From: Nitrososphaeraceae archaeon
GTDB taxonomy: Archaea; Thermoproteota; Nitrososphaeria; Nitrososphaerales; Nitrososphaeraceae
Direction of reading: 5' to 3'
NCBI GenBank assembly: GCA_030038695.1
Contig: JASHSN010000204.1
Location: forward strand, 1-7,694
Length of the DNA: 7,694 bases
Shown here: positions 1-5,468 of the stretch, one piece after another
Layout: each line of letters opens with the position of its first letter
Position numbering within the stretch: the stretch's first letter is position 1
Notes under the pieces: generated by a model
What the model was told of the DNA's origin: nothing
The model's input: only the letters and a program-made list of their open reading frames with translations
The model's database searches: none
Made by a program: the position numbers and the translations under genes

Positions 1-12
1 CTACCATTAAAG

Positions 13-40
13 TAGTAAATACTAGAATTTTAGTAAACTA
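13..40. promoter_or_regulatory. paired inverted repeats, possible rib operator
   Basis: Two similar short inverted repeats lie directly upstream of and touching the TATA box of the riboflavin operon: TAGTA-AA-TACTA at 13-24 and TAGT-AA-ACTA at 31-40. Their centres are about 17 bp apart, close to one and a half helical turns. The placement over the upstream edge of the core promoter fits binding sites for a dimeric regulator. Archaeal rib genes are known to be controlled in some lineages by RbkR, a combined riboflavin kinase and repressor, but I cannot match this repeat to an RbkR motif from memory. In AT-rich DNA such short repeats can also occur by chance. Confidence 0.35.
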
Positions 41-46
41 TATAAT
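39..46 (+). promoter_or_regulatory. TATA box of riboflavin operon
   Basis: TATATAAT lies 25 to 32 bases before the TTG start of ribB. Archaeal transcription usually begins about 25-30 bases downstream of the TATA centre, which places the start at or within a few bases of position 71. The ribB message is therefore probably leaderless or nearly so, and this explains why no ribosome binding site is visible ahead of ribB. Confidence 0.6.
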
Positions 47-70
47 TGATCTGAGTCACAGATTACTTAT

Positions 71-760
71 TTGGATTCGGTCGAGGAAGCTATCATTGCT
101 TCGAGAAATGGAAGATTCGTGCTTGTTCACGATGAAATAGGGCGAGAAGATGAGATCGATATGGTGATGGCTGCAGAGCATATTAATCCGCACCATATTG
201 CCACTTTTAGAAAAGTTGCGGGAGGTCTTATTTGCCTAGCAATTGCGAATGATAGTGCAGTGAAGTTGGGGTTAGCATACATGCATGATATAATTGAGGG
301 TCTGTCTGGGATAAACCCGGTATTTGGTAAACTAACAGCCGGAAGATCTCCGTACGGTGACAAACCTAGTTTCTCGATATCAGTTAATCATCGTGAAACA
401 TACACAGGTATCACCGACATCGATAGATCATTGACAATTATGAAGATGGCCGAAGTTTGTAAAAAGATCGAATCAACCGGAATTGAAGATTTTTCAAACA
501 ATTTCCGTGCTCCCGGTCATGTACCTATCTTGATAGCATCAAAGGGCTTGCTACACGGCAGAACTGGCCATACTGAACTATGTGTTCATTTAATGAATAT
601 AGCTGGACTAATTCCTGCAGTAGCGATTTGTGAAATGTTGGATTCGACTACCAATATGGCTCTATCGATAAAGAAGGCAAAAAAATATGCCGACAAGAAT
701 AATATCCCATTATTGGAATCGAGTCAGCTAAAGAAATACGTATACCAGGACGTACACTAA
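71..760 (+). CDS. ribB: 3,4-dihydroxy-2-butanone 4-phosphate synthase (RibB)
   Basis: This cytosolic, metal-dependent enzyme converts ribulose 5-phosphate to formate and 3,4-dihydroxy-2-butanone 4-phosphate, the four-carbon donor for lumazine synthesis. The 229-residue length fits a stand-alone RibB without the GTP cyclohydrolase II domain found fused in many bacteria. Family motifs are in order: the acidic loop REDE at 25-28 followed by MVMAAEH, TGITDIDRSLTI at 112-123, FRAPGHV at 145-151, RTGHTE with the metal-binding histidine at 164-169, and CEML at 187-190. The start is a TTG; the next in-frame ATG falls inside the acidic active-site loop and would remove catalytic residues. The TATA box about 29 bases upstream suggests leaderless translation. 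It is the first gene of the rib operon, followed 17 bases later by ribH. Confidence 0.95.
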   Translation: MDSVEEAIIASRNGRFVLVHDEIGREDEIDMVMAAEHINPHHIATFRKVAGGLICLAIANDSAVKLGLAYMHDIIEGLSGINPVFGKLTAGRSPYGDKPSFSISVNHRETYTGITDIDRSLTIMKMAEVCKKIESTGIEDFSNNFRAPGHVPILIASKGLLHGRTGHTELCVHLMNIAGLIPAVAICEMLDSTTNMALSIKKAKKYADKNNIPLLESSQLKKYVYQDVH

Positions 761-777
761 GGTGCCATTAATTATAG

Positions 778-1242
778 TTGGATGAGATCAGATTAGGGGT
801 AGTGGTATCAGAGTTTAACAAAGAGGTTACTTATCCAATGCTCGAAAGCGCAAAAAGACAAGCGAACAAGATGGGAGCGATCATCTCTTATGTATGCTAT
901 GTTCCAGGTTCATTTGATATGCCGTTAATAGTTCAAGAGCTCCTGAAAAAAAAAGACGTGGATGCTGCAGTTACTCTTGGTGCAGTAATCAAAGGCGAAA
1001 CTACGCACGATGAAATAGTCGCAGAAAATGCTGCCAGATTAATTGCTGATCTGTCTATTAAACACAGCAAACCAGTTGCACTTGGGATTACCGGTCCCAA
1101 TATGACCTTTAGACAAGCAAAAGACCGAATCGAGATTGTTCCCGTACGCGCAGTTATTAGCGCAGTTAATATGGCAATCAGAGTTAAGAAAATCAGAAAG
1201 AAGAAATCATTGCAATTAGGAAAGATGAAGATAATAGATTGA
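778..1242 (+). CDS. ribH: 6,7-dimethyl-8-ribityllumazine synthase (RibH)
   Basis: Lumazine synthase condenses 5-amino-6-ribitylaminouracil with 3,4-dihydroxy-2-butanone 4-phosphate to give the direct precursor of riboflavin; the family forms pentamers or 60-subunit capsids. The sequence shows the N-terminal strand RLGVVVSEFN (5-14), VPGSFDMP (42-49) for ribityl binding, LGAVIKGETTHDE (67-79) with the catalytic His77, and LGITGPNMT further on, as expected. Length (154) is typical. The C-terminal 20 or so residues form a Lys/Arg-rich tail that is more basic than usual. I take TTG at 778 as start because it gives the family N terminus; GGTG at 761-764 is a weak upstream purine-rich element. The stop overlaps the start of arfA (TTGA), so the two are probably translationally coupled. 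Confidence 0.95.
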   Translation: MDEIRLGVVVSEFNKEVTYPMLESAKRQANKMGAIISYVCYVPGSFDMPLIVQELLKKKDVDAAVTLGAVIKGETTHDEIVAENAARLIADLSIKHSKPVALGITGPNMTFRQAKDRIEIVPVRAVISAVNMAIRVKKIRKKKSLQLGKMKIID

Positions 1243-2018
1243 CAATACAACTTACAATTATTAAGATTGAGGAATACGGCCCGTGGACAATTACTCTTGG
1301 TACCGATAGAGAAGCCAAGCTACAAATGCTCCAGGCGAATCTCTACTACGATTTGCAACGACTATTTTCTGCGAAAGGTTGTCTTGTCTTTTCGAATAGA
1401 TTTGATGAATATTTTGCAATTACTAATGGCCTTTACCTACCAGATCATTTAGAGATCTATAGTGAACTAGTCGATCTTTACAGCAAGCTTAAAATCTCTA
1501 TGGCCATAGGGAATGGCGTAACACCATTTCAGGCGAATATCGACGCATACGACTCCCGCAGAATGGGCAGAGCAATTACTGAAGGAGCGAGAATTTTCGT
1601 GACCCCCACCATGTCGTTTTCGAAATCTATGCAAAGCGTCAACGAAATTGTGCAAATAATGCATATCGATATGAATAATTCAGCGAAGAAGTTTTCAAAG
1701 CTTTCACCTTACGAAATCACATCTATTATTGTCAAGATCCACGGTAGGCTCTCCGAGGAATTTCTTAAGAAGGAAGCGCTTACTTTCTTCATTGGAGGAG
1801 ATAATTTTATGGTTCTATCAAGCTCAGCGACAAAGCAAGACATAGAGGAGACTATAAACAAAGTTAGTAAAGAAATGAATGTCAGATTAAATTGTGGGAT
1901 AGGAATTGGAAGGACTGGCAGAAAAGCTGCTAACGCTGCTACTAAGGCACTTGATACCATCAGAAATCTCAGACATGACGGTAAAGACCTACCAATTTAC
2001 GAAGTACAATGTCTCTGA
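1239..2018 (+). CDS. arfA: GTP cyclohydrolase III (ArfA)
   Basis: Archaeal GTP cyclohydrolase III performs the first riboflavin step, hydrolysing GTP to a formylamino-pyrimidine (FAPy) ribose 5-phosphate plus pyrophosphate. Unlike bacterial RibA it keeps the formyl group, so a separate deformylase (ArfB) is normally needed. The protein matches the Methanocaldococcus enzyme as I remember it: N-terminal TIIKIEEYGPWT (6-17), LVFSNRFDEYFAITNG (49-64), MHIDMNN (141-147), FFIGGDNFM (183-191) and GIGIGRT (220-226). The fold is two cyclase-like (GGDEF-related) halves, and GGDN is the degenerate GGDEF-type metal site. Length (259) fits the family. Start is TTG inside the ribH stop (4-base overlap); the end overlaps the amidohydrolase by 10 bases. 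Confidence 0.93.
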   Translation: MTIQLTIIKIEEYGPWTITLGTDREAKLQMLQANLYYDLQRLFSAKGCLVFSNRFDEYFAITNGLYLPDHLEIYSELVDLYSKLKISMAIGNGVTPFQANIDAYDSRRMGRAITEGARIFVTPTMSFSKSMQSVNEIVQIMHIDMNNSAKKFSKLSPYEITSIIVKIHGRLSEEFLKKEALTFFIGGDNFMVLSSSATKQDIEETINKVSKEMNVRLNCGIGIGRTGRKAANAATKALDTIRNLRHDGKDLPIYEVQCL

Positions 2019-3292
2019 TACTGAAAAATGCTAGTCTTCTCCTCGGCAAAGAATTGACTTTTGTTGAGCGGGGTTATATTGAGATTGGTAAAGACGGTAT
2101 CATAAAAAAAGCAAAAGGCGGACCTTATCATGGCGATCGCAAGCAAATCCAGACCAGTACAATTTTTGATGCTGAAGGATTTCTCATAACCCCTGGTTTT
2201 ATCAACGCCCACACCCATATAGGAGATTCTTTAGGAAAAGATGTAGCCGTAGATTCTGACCTAGATGCAAGAGTTAACCCGATATATGGAGTAAAACAGA
2301 AAATATTACAAAGTAAACCAGAATTTTTAAAGACATTTATCCGAGGTTCTGCGTTGTCTATGCTTAAAAAAGGAATAACCACTTTTGCAGACTTTCGTGA
2401 AGGCGGCCCTGACGGAGTCAGATTATTAAAAGATGCAATTTCTGGTTTGCCGATCAAATGCGTAGTATTTGGCAGAGTAGAGCATTATGTTGATACAAGA
2501 TCGCCTAACTCGAATGGTGGCTTCAGCAGAGAATCTCTTCCTAAAAGTGTGTTGCAAACGGCTTCCGATGTTTTAGATATTTCCGATGGTCTTGGAATCA
2601 GTGGAGCGAACGAAAATAGCGATGAATCATTGCAGCAGTACCGAAAATTGATTCGAGCCAAGAATAAAAGTGCAACTGACAAAAAGTTGTTAACAGCGAT
2701 TCATGCCGCTGAATCTGAAAATACCGTCAAACTTTCTAGATCCTTTACGGGTAAGACAGAAGTCGCTCGAATTATGAAATACCTGAAACCCGATATTATT
2801 ATTCACATGACGCATGCGACTAAAAAGGACATAACATCGGTCTCCAAGAAACGGATAGGAGTCGTTGTCTGTCCAAGAGCAAATGGGATTGTGGGTGCTG
2901 GAATACCTACGGTTGGAAAAATGCTAGAGCTAGGTTGCATCATCGGGATTGGGAGTGACAACGTGATGCTGAATTCTCCAGACATATTACGGGAGTTAGA
3001 TTATATCTGGAAAGCGTCCCGGTCTGTGGAACGCAGCTTTCTAAGTGCCAGGGAGATTCTGAAAATGGCCACAGTAAATAATGCCGAAATTCTGAGGCTA
3101 AATTCAGGATACCTTGAAGGTGGCCGAGAAGCAGATATTATTTTTATTGATAAGAACCACGTAGATCTGTACCCCACACACAATCCATTCGCATCTATAG
3201 TTCACAGAGCTAGCCAGGACTCGATCAAGGCGGTTATGGTAGACGGAAGGTTTGTGAGCGGATCAGAATTCGGGTTTGCGAATAACAATTAA
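2009..3292 (+). CDS. amidohydrolase of the cytosine/guanine deaminase type, candidate missing riboflavin-pathway hydrolase
   Basis: A 427-residue TIM-barrel amidohydrolase of the COG0402 group. Visible ligands are in the expected order: NAHTH (His68, His70) after the N-terminal beta-sandwich, HAAE (His232, Glu235), IHMTH (His266, His269), CPRAN (288-292), and GSDN (Asp317) at the end of strand 8. The His-x-x-Glu arrangement is typical of members that deaminate aminopyrimidines, purines or related rings, where Glu shuttles a proton. Start is the only one of the operon that is ATG; it overlaps arfA by 10 bases and arfC by 17, so it is co-translated with both. By position I infer a riboflavin role: deamination of the diaminopyrimidine made by ArfC, or deformylation of the ArfA product in place of ArfB. 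It could instead be an unrelated nucleobase or nucleoside deaminase. Confidence 0.85.
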   Translation: MSLILKNASLLLGKELTFVERGYIEIGKDGIIKKAKGGPYHGDRKQIQTSTIFDAEGFLITPGFINAHTHIGDSLGKDVAVDSDLDARVNPIYGVKQKILQSKPEFLKTFIRGSALSMLKKGITTFADFREGGPDGVRLLKDAISGLPIKCVVFGRVEHYVDTRSPNSNGGFSRESLPKSVLQTASDVLDISDGLGISGANENSDESLQQYRKLIRAKNKSATDKKLLTAIHAAESENTVKLSRSFTGKTEVARIMKYLKPDIIIHMTHATKKDITSVSKKRIGVVVCPRANGIVGAGIPTVGKMLELGCIIGIGSDNVMLNSPDILRELDYIWKASRSVERSFLSAREILKMATVNNAEILRLNSGYLEGGREADIIFIDKNHVDLYPTHNPFASIVHRASQDSIKAVMVDGRFVSGSEFGFANNN

Positions 3293-3929
3293 TGCGGCAA
3301 TGACCGTTGATGGTAAGATTGCGACTACTTGTGGGAAGTCACAAATTTCATCCAGATTAGATTTACTAAGAGTTCATAAATTACGCTCATCCATGGATGC
3401 AATTTTAGTAGGAATCTCAACTGTCCTCGTAGACGATCCATTGCTCACAGTAAGACTAATGAAGCAACTGAACAAAGGAAGTGATCCTGTTAGGGTAGTT
3501 GTTGATAGCCATGCGAGAATACCCATAGAATCCAGGATTTTGAAAACTGCTGACAGGACCGAAACAATAGTTTTTGTATCAGAGAGAGCCAATGAAATCA
3601 AGATCCGGTCAGTCAGGAGTACTGGCGCGATGGTGATTATAGCTGGAGCCGAAACCGTTGATCTCTTAAGCGTATTATCGTATCTCAAAAAGATGGGATT
3701 TAAGAAGATTCTAGTAGAAGGGGGTGGTGAAATCAATTGGTCTCTACTTAGCGTCGGTGTCGTCAACGAGCTAATCGTAACAATATCGCCGAAAATAGTT
3801 GGCGGTAGATCAGCAACTACACTAGTAGAAGGAGACGGATATGAAAACATTTCATATGCAATAAACATGGAATTGAAAAAAGTACAGAGGCACAAGAATG
3901 GGGAGCTAGTCTTGTTCTACGAGCTTTAA
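3276..3929 (+). CDS. arfC: 2,5-diamino-6-(ribosylamino)-4(3H)-pyrimidinone 5'-phosphate reductase (ArfC)
   Basis: This is the reductase half of RibD as a separate archaeal enzyme. It uses NAD(P)H to open and reduce the ribose of the diaminopyrimidine nucleotide to a ribityl chain. The 217 residues carry the DHFR-like reductase motifs: AAMTVDGKIA (7-16), VGISTVLVDDPLLTVR (45-60), PVRVVVDSHARIP (71-83), VEGGGEIN (147-154) and SPKIVGG (171-177). There is no deaminase domain, so another protein must remove the ring amino group; the upstream amidohydrolase is the obvious local candidate. The start is TTG, 17 bases inside the preceding gene; it gives the family N terminus RITINAAMT. It is the last gene of the operon and is followed by an oligo-T tract. 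Confidence 0.93.
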   Translation: MRITINAAMTVDGKIATTCGKSQISSRLDLLRVHKLRSSMDAILVGISTVLVDDPLLTVRLMKQLNKGSDPVRVVVDSHARIPIESRILKTADRTETIVFVSERANEIKIRSVRSTGAMVIIAGAETVDLLSVLSYLKKMGFKKILVEGGGEINWSLLSVGVVNELIVTISPKIVGGRSATTLVEGDGYENISYAINMELKKVQRHKNGELVLFYEL

Positions 3930-3931
3930 AC

Positions 3932-3997
3932 AACTCACAGGATGGGTGGGTGTATGCAATTGAGTTCGCCTCTGAGGGTTTGATTTAGTCCTTTTTT
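3932..3997 (+). terminator. probable rib operon terminator
   Basis: After arfC, the inverted repeat AACTCA (3932-3937) and TGAGTT (3961-3966) can form a weak hairpin, and T6 follows at 3992-3997. Archaeal RNA polymerase terminates mainly at oligo-T tracts, so the T6 run is the stronger evidence. Its position before the TATA box of the next gene supports separate transcription of the downstream gene. Confidence 0.5.
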
Positions 3998-4000
3998 ACA

Positions 4001-4026
4001 ATATAACCTTGCATGGTTCGAACCAT
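4001..4026 (+). promoter_or_regulatory. promoter of the DnaJ-ferredoxin gene with a palindromic operator candidate
   Basis: ATATAA at 4001-4006 is a plausible TATA element, which puts transcription start near 4030 and leaves a leader of about 35 bases. Between the two lies ATGGTTCGAACCAT (4013-4026), a perfect 14-bp palindrome. A site there would block polymerase loading if occupied, so it is a good repressor operator candidate. A second AT-rich element, TATTATAT at 4043-4050, is only about 18 bases from the ATG and so is too close to be the usual TATA box for a leaderless message. Confidence 0.4.
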
Positions 4027-4064
4027 AGTCACACCTCAAAGGTATTATATGCAATCTTTTCATC

Positions 4065-4637
4065 ATGTGTATATTCTTGGATCCAAACGGTTATTATGCT
4101 ATTCTAGGAGTTCCAGAACATGCTAAATATCGGGAGATCAGGTCTGCCTATAGACGCCTTGCTAGGAAGTACCATCCTGACAGGAACAATTCAGAGTATT
4201 CGCAGGCAATAATAAGAAAGATTAATGCCGCGTTTGAAGTTCTTTCCGATAGAGAAAAAAGAAGACAATATGACGAAACTGGTCTTGACAATATTTTGGA
4301 GGAAGTGGAAAATACGATGAACGAAACAAACTCAAATAAAAAAATAAACATTAACGAATCACTCAATCCTAAATTACAAACACCCACTACCTTAGATGTT
4401 CCAAAGGGCCGTTTCCATATAATTATCGAGCCATCTTTATGTTTGGCATTTGGAAGTTGTGAAAGGCTTGCACCCAGAGTCTTCGTAGTGGAAAAGAACA
4501 AATTAATAAATCCTAAAGCAATAGTCGTGTCTGAAACCGGAGCAAACTTCAATACGATACTTGCCGCAGCTGAGACATGTCCGACCAAAGCAATTATAAT
4601 TATCGATAGGTATACGGGTAAACAGATTTACCCTTAA
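4065..4637 (+). CDS. DnaJ-ferredoxin fusion protein (DnaJ-Fer)
   Basis: A 190-residue soluble fusion. Residues about 9-73 are a complete J domain with the HPD motif at 37-39, helix II RSAYRRLARKY and the KRRQYDETG end of helix IV; J domains stimulate the ATPase of DnaK/Hsp70. A hydrophilic linker rich in Asn/Glu (about 74-112) leads to a ferredoxin-like domain (about 113-190) with Cys126, Cys132 and Cys172 in the pattern C-x5-C-x3-AP-x-VF ... CPTKAI. The usual second cysteine of a [4Fe-4S] site is absent, so a [3Fe-4S] cluster is the simplest prediction. The Gly/Phe and zinc-finger regions of full DnaJ are missing. From memory, this architecture is known from Thaumarchaeota and green-plant plastids. 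Its role is unknown; coupling of chaperone recruitment to redox state or iron-sulfur chemistry is inference. Confidence 0.9.
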   Translation: MCIFLDPNGYYAILGVPEHAKYREIRSAYRRLARKYHPDRNNSEYSQAIIRKINAAFEVLSDREKRRQYDETGLDNILEEVENTMNETNSNKKININESLNPKLQTPTTLDVPKGRFHIIIEPSLCLAFGSCERLAPRVFVVEKNKLINPKAIVVSETGANFNTILAAAETCPTKAIIIIDRYTGKQIYP

Positions 4638-4640
4638 TTT

Positions 4641-4718
4641 TGTCCCCTAAAGGTGCTGTTAAAACTTGAATACTGTCTTCTGTTAAGGGACATGGTCCAC
4701 CTGCAGTTCGTGGACCGT
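4641..4718 (+). repeat. two adjacent hairpins downstream of the DnaJ-ferredoxin gene
   Basis: Starting four bases after the stop codon, TGTCCC (4641-4646) pairs with GGGACA (4687-4692), with three more pairs inside after one mismatch. Immediately next, GGTCCAC (4694-4700) pairs perfectly with GTGGACC (4710-4716) around a 9-base loop, and two further pairs can extend it outward (one G-T), competing for the last base of the first stem. No T tract follows the second stem. This could be a 3' UTR stabilising or processing element, or part of another RNA. Confidence 0.45.
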
Positions 4719-4901
4719 AGTGTTGCGTGTGAACTGTCGTTGGCGTATGTTCATAACAAATTGACGATTTACATTGCTACAACCCTTATACGACTGAAAG
4801 GATAAAATATTATTAACGAGACACGTTTTCTCTGCATATATAAACGCTAATGAAGTGTATACATAATAATAGATGGTTCGATCAGTGCCAGTTGGAAGGA
4901 A
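4719..4901. other. AT-rich non-coding stretch
   Basis: No protein with recognisable composition or motifs is present on either strand here. A 79-codon reading frame exists on the minus strand across 4683-4922, but it covers the perfect hairpin at one end and the ncRNA promoter at the other and matches no family I know. I also checked for tRNA features: GGTTCGATC at 4875-4883 resembles a T-arm core, but the flanking bases do not pair. Confidence 0.4.
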
Positions 4902-4910
4902 AAATTTAAA
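4902..4910 (+). promoter_or_regulatory. TATA box of a non-coding RNA gene
   Basis: AAATTTAAA is preceded by a purine-rich stretch (GGAAGGAAA) that can serve as the TFB recognition element. Its centre is 29-30 bases before 4936, the first base of the 10-bp terminal helix described in the next entry. That spacing is what an archaeal promoter needs to start the RNA at the base of the helix. Confidence 0.55.
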
Positions 4911-4935
4911 AGTGCGTTGCACGATATATGTTGTA

Positions 4936-5175
4936 TCCGACTGATCGAGAAAGAAGGACGATCCGTCATGCAGACTTGCGTATTGGGTAAAGGCCTAATA
5001 CGTCCATGGAAATGAATGGTTGCCGTCCTCGAGGTGGTAGGTGAATCAGTAGTTTGAATGAATTATTGATTAGTCCAACCTTTGGATGGTAAGGGCGAAC
5101 CACAAGGCTGTCTGGAACCTGTGAAGACAGTCAGGAAGAGAAAGCCACATGTCTTCGAGAATCGGTCGGATTTTT
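4936..5175 (+). ncRNA. structured non-coding RNA of unassigned family
   Basis: The two ends form a 10-bp helix: TCCGACTGAT (4936-4945) with ATCGGTCGGA (5161-5170), one G-T pair, followed directly by T5. Inside are a 9-bp hairpin (CGTATTGGG 4979-4987 with CCTAATACG 4994-5002, 6-base loop), an 11-bp hairpin with two G-T pairs (5044-5054 with 5061-5071, 6-base loop), and a 7-bp hairpin (GCTGTCT 5107-5113 with AGACAGT 5125-5131). AGGACG (4955-4960) can pair with CGTCCT (5024-5029) to enclose the first hairpin, and GTGGT (5034-5038) with ACCAC (5099-5103) to enclose the second, giving a multibranched fold. A TATA box sits at the right distance. ATGAATGGTTGCC (5012-5024) and GGTAAGGGCGAA (5088-5099) recall short RNase P RNA segments, but in the wrong order, and the GGAAAGTCC and ACAGAA cores are missing. 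No SRP helix-8 motif is seen either. Confidence 0.6.
5171..5175 (+). terminator. oligo-T terminator of the non-coding RNA
   Basis: T5 follows immediately after the closing strand of the terminal helix, the usual position for a transcript end. Just beyond it ATCCTC (5176-5181) and GAGGAT (5197-5202) can form a small hairpin. Confidence 0.5.
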
Positions 5176-5438
5176 ATCCTCTGTATTGATTGTGTTGAGG
5201 ATAGTGTAGGATAGTTTCACAATGTTTCAAATGAGGTTCCCGTCTCGATTCCTTGACAATCTAGATAAATCCATATTACAAGGAATCCAATGTTAGACTT
5301 TTATAATCTAGAGTTCGAGTCGATAAATTAACGTTCATTTCGCCGGTTTACCAATTAGAGCAGTATTTAAAGTTCTAGATGCGGATATCGAGGAATTAAT
5401 GAGGACTCGGCGACATACTCGATATACCATCCGAAATC
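5176..5438. other. non-coding stretch with inverted repeats
   Basis: No credible gene is visible. GATTCCTTG (5247-5255) and CAAGGAATC (5279-5287) form a perfect 9-bp stem around a 23-base AT-rich loop. Further on, TATTTAAA (5364-5371) looks like a TATA box with an expected start near 5395, and ATATCGAG (5385-5392) is repeated inverted as CTCGATAT (5418-5425). These could belong to a second small RNA or to a longer leader for the next gene. Confidence 0.35.
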
Positions 5439-5446
5439 TTATTAAT
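5439..5446 (+). promoter_or_regulatory. TATA box of the 117-residue protein gene
   Basis: TTATTAAT has its centre about 26 bases before the ATG at 5469, so transcription would start at or next to the start codon and the message would be leaderless. The upstream TATTTAAA at 5364-5371 is an alternative giving a leader of about 70 bases. Confidence 0.45.
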
Positions 5447-5468
5447 TCGAGCTATTCAACAATAAGCT

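Noticed and set aside
3374..3895. Long minus-strand reading frame (173 codons) opposite arfC
   Set aside because: It is the complement of a clearly recognised gene, Ser/Thr-rich with no family motifs, as expected for an antisense shadow.
4011..4030. tRNA T-arm, suggested by GGTTCGAACC
   Set aside because: With the 7-base T loop in register the stem does not pair beyond one base, and no acceptor, D or anticodon arms are present; it is better explained as a palindrome.
4148..4588. Minus-strand reading frame of 146 codons opposite the DnaJ-ferredoxin gene
   Set aside because: The plus strand carries unmistakable J-domain and ferredoxin motifs, and the minus-strand product has no recognisable features.
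4692..4718. Intrinsic terminator for the DnaJ-ferredoxin gene
   Set aside because: The perfect stem is not followed by a T tract, which archaeal termination needs.
4683..4922. Minus-strand reading frame of 79 codons
   Set aside because: It crosses a perfect hairpin and the promoter of the ncRNA, has no recognisable domain, and its composition looks like translated non-coding DNA.
4936..5175. RNase P RNA, suggested by ATGAATGGTTGCC and GGTAAGGGCGAA
   Set aside because: The two segments occur in the opposite order to known RNase P RNAs, and the two universal cores that form helix P4 are not found. A covariance-model search could still overturn this.
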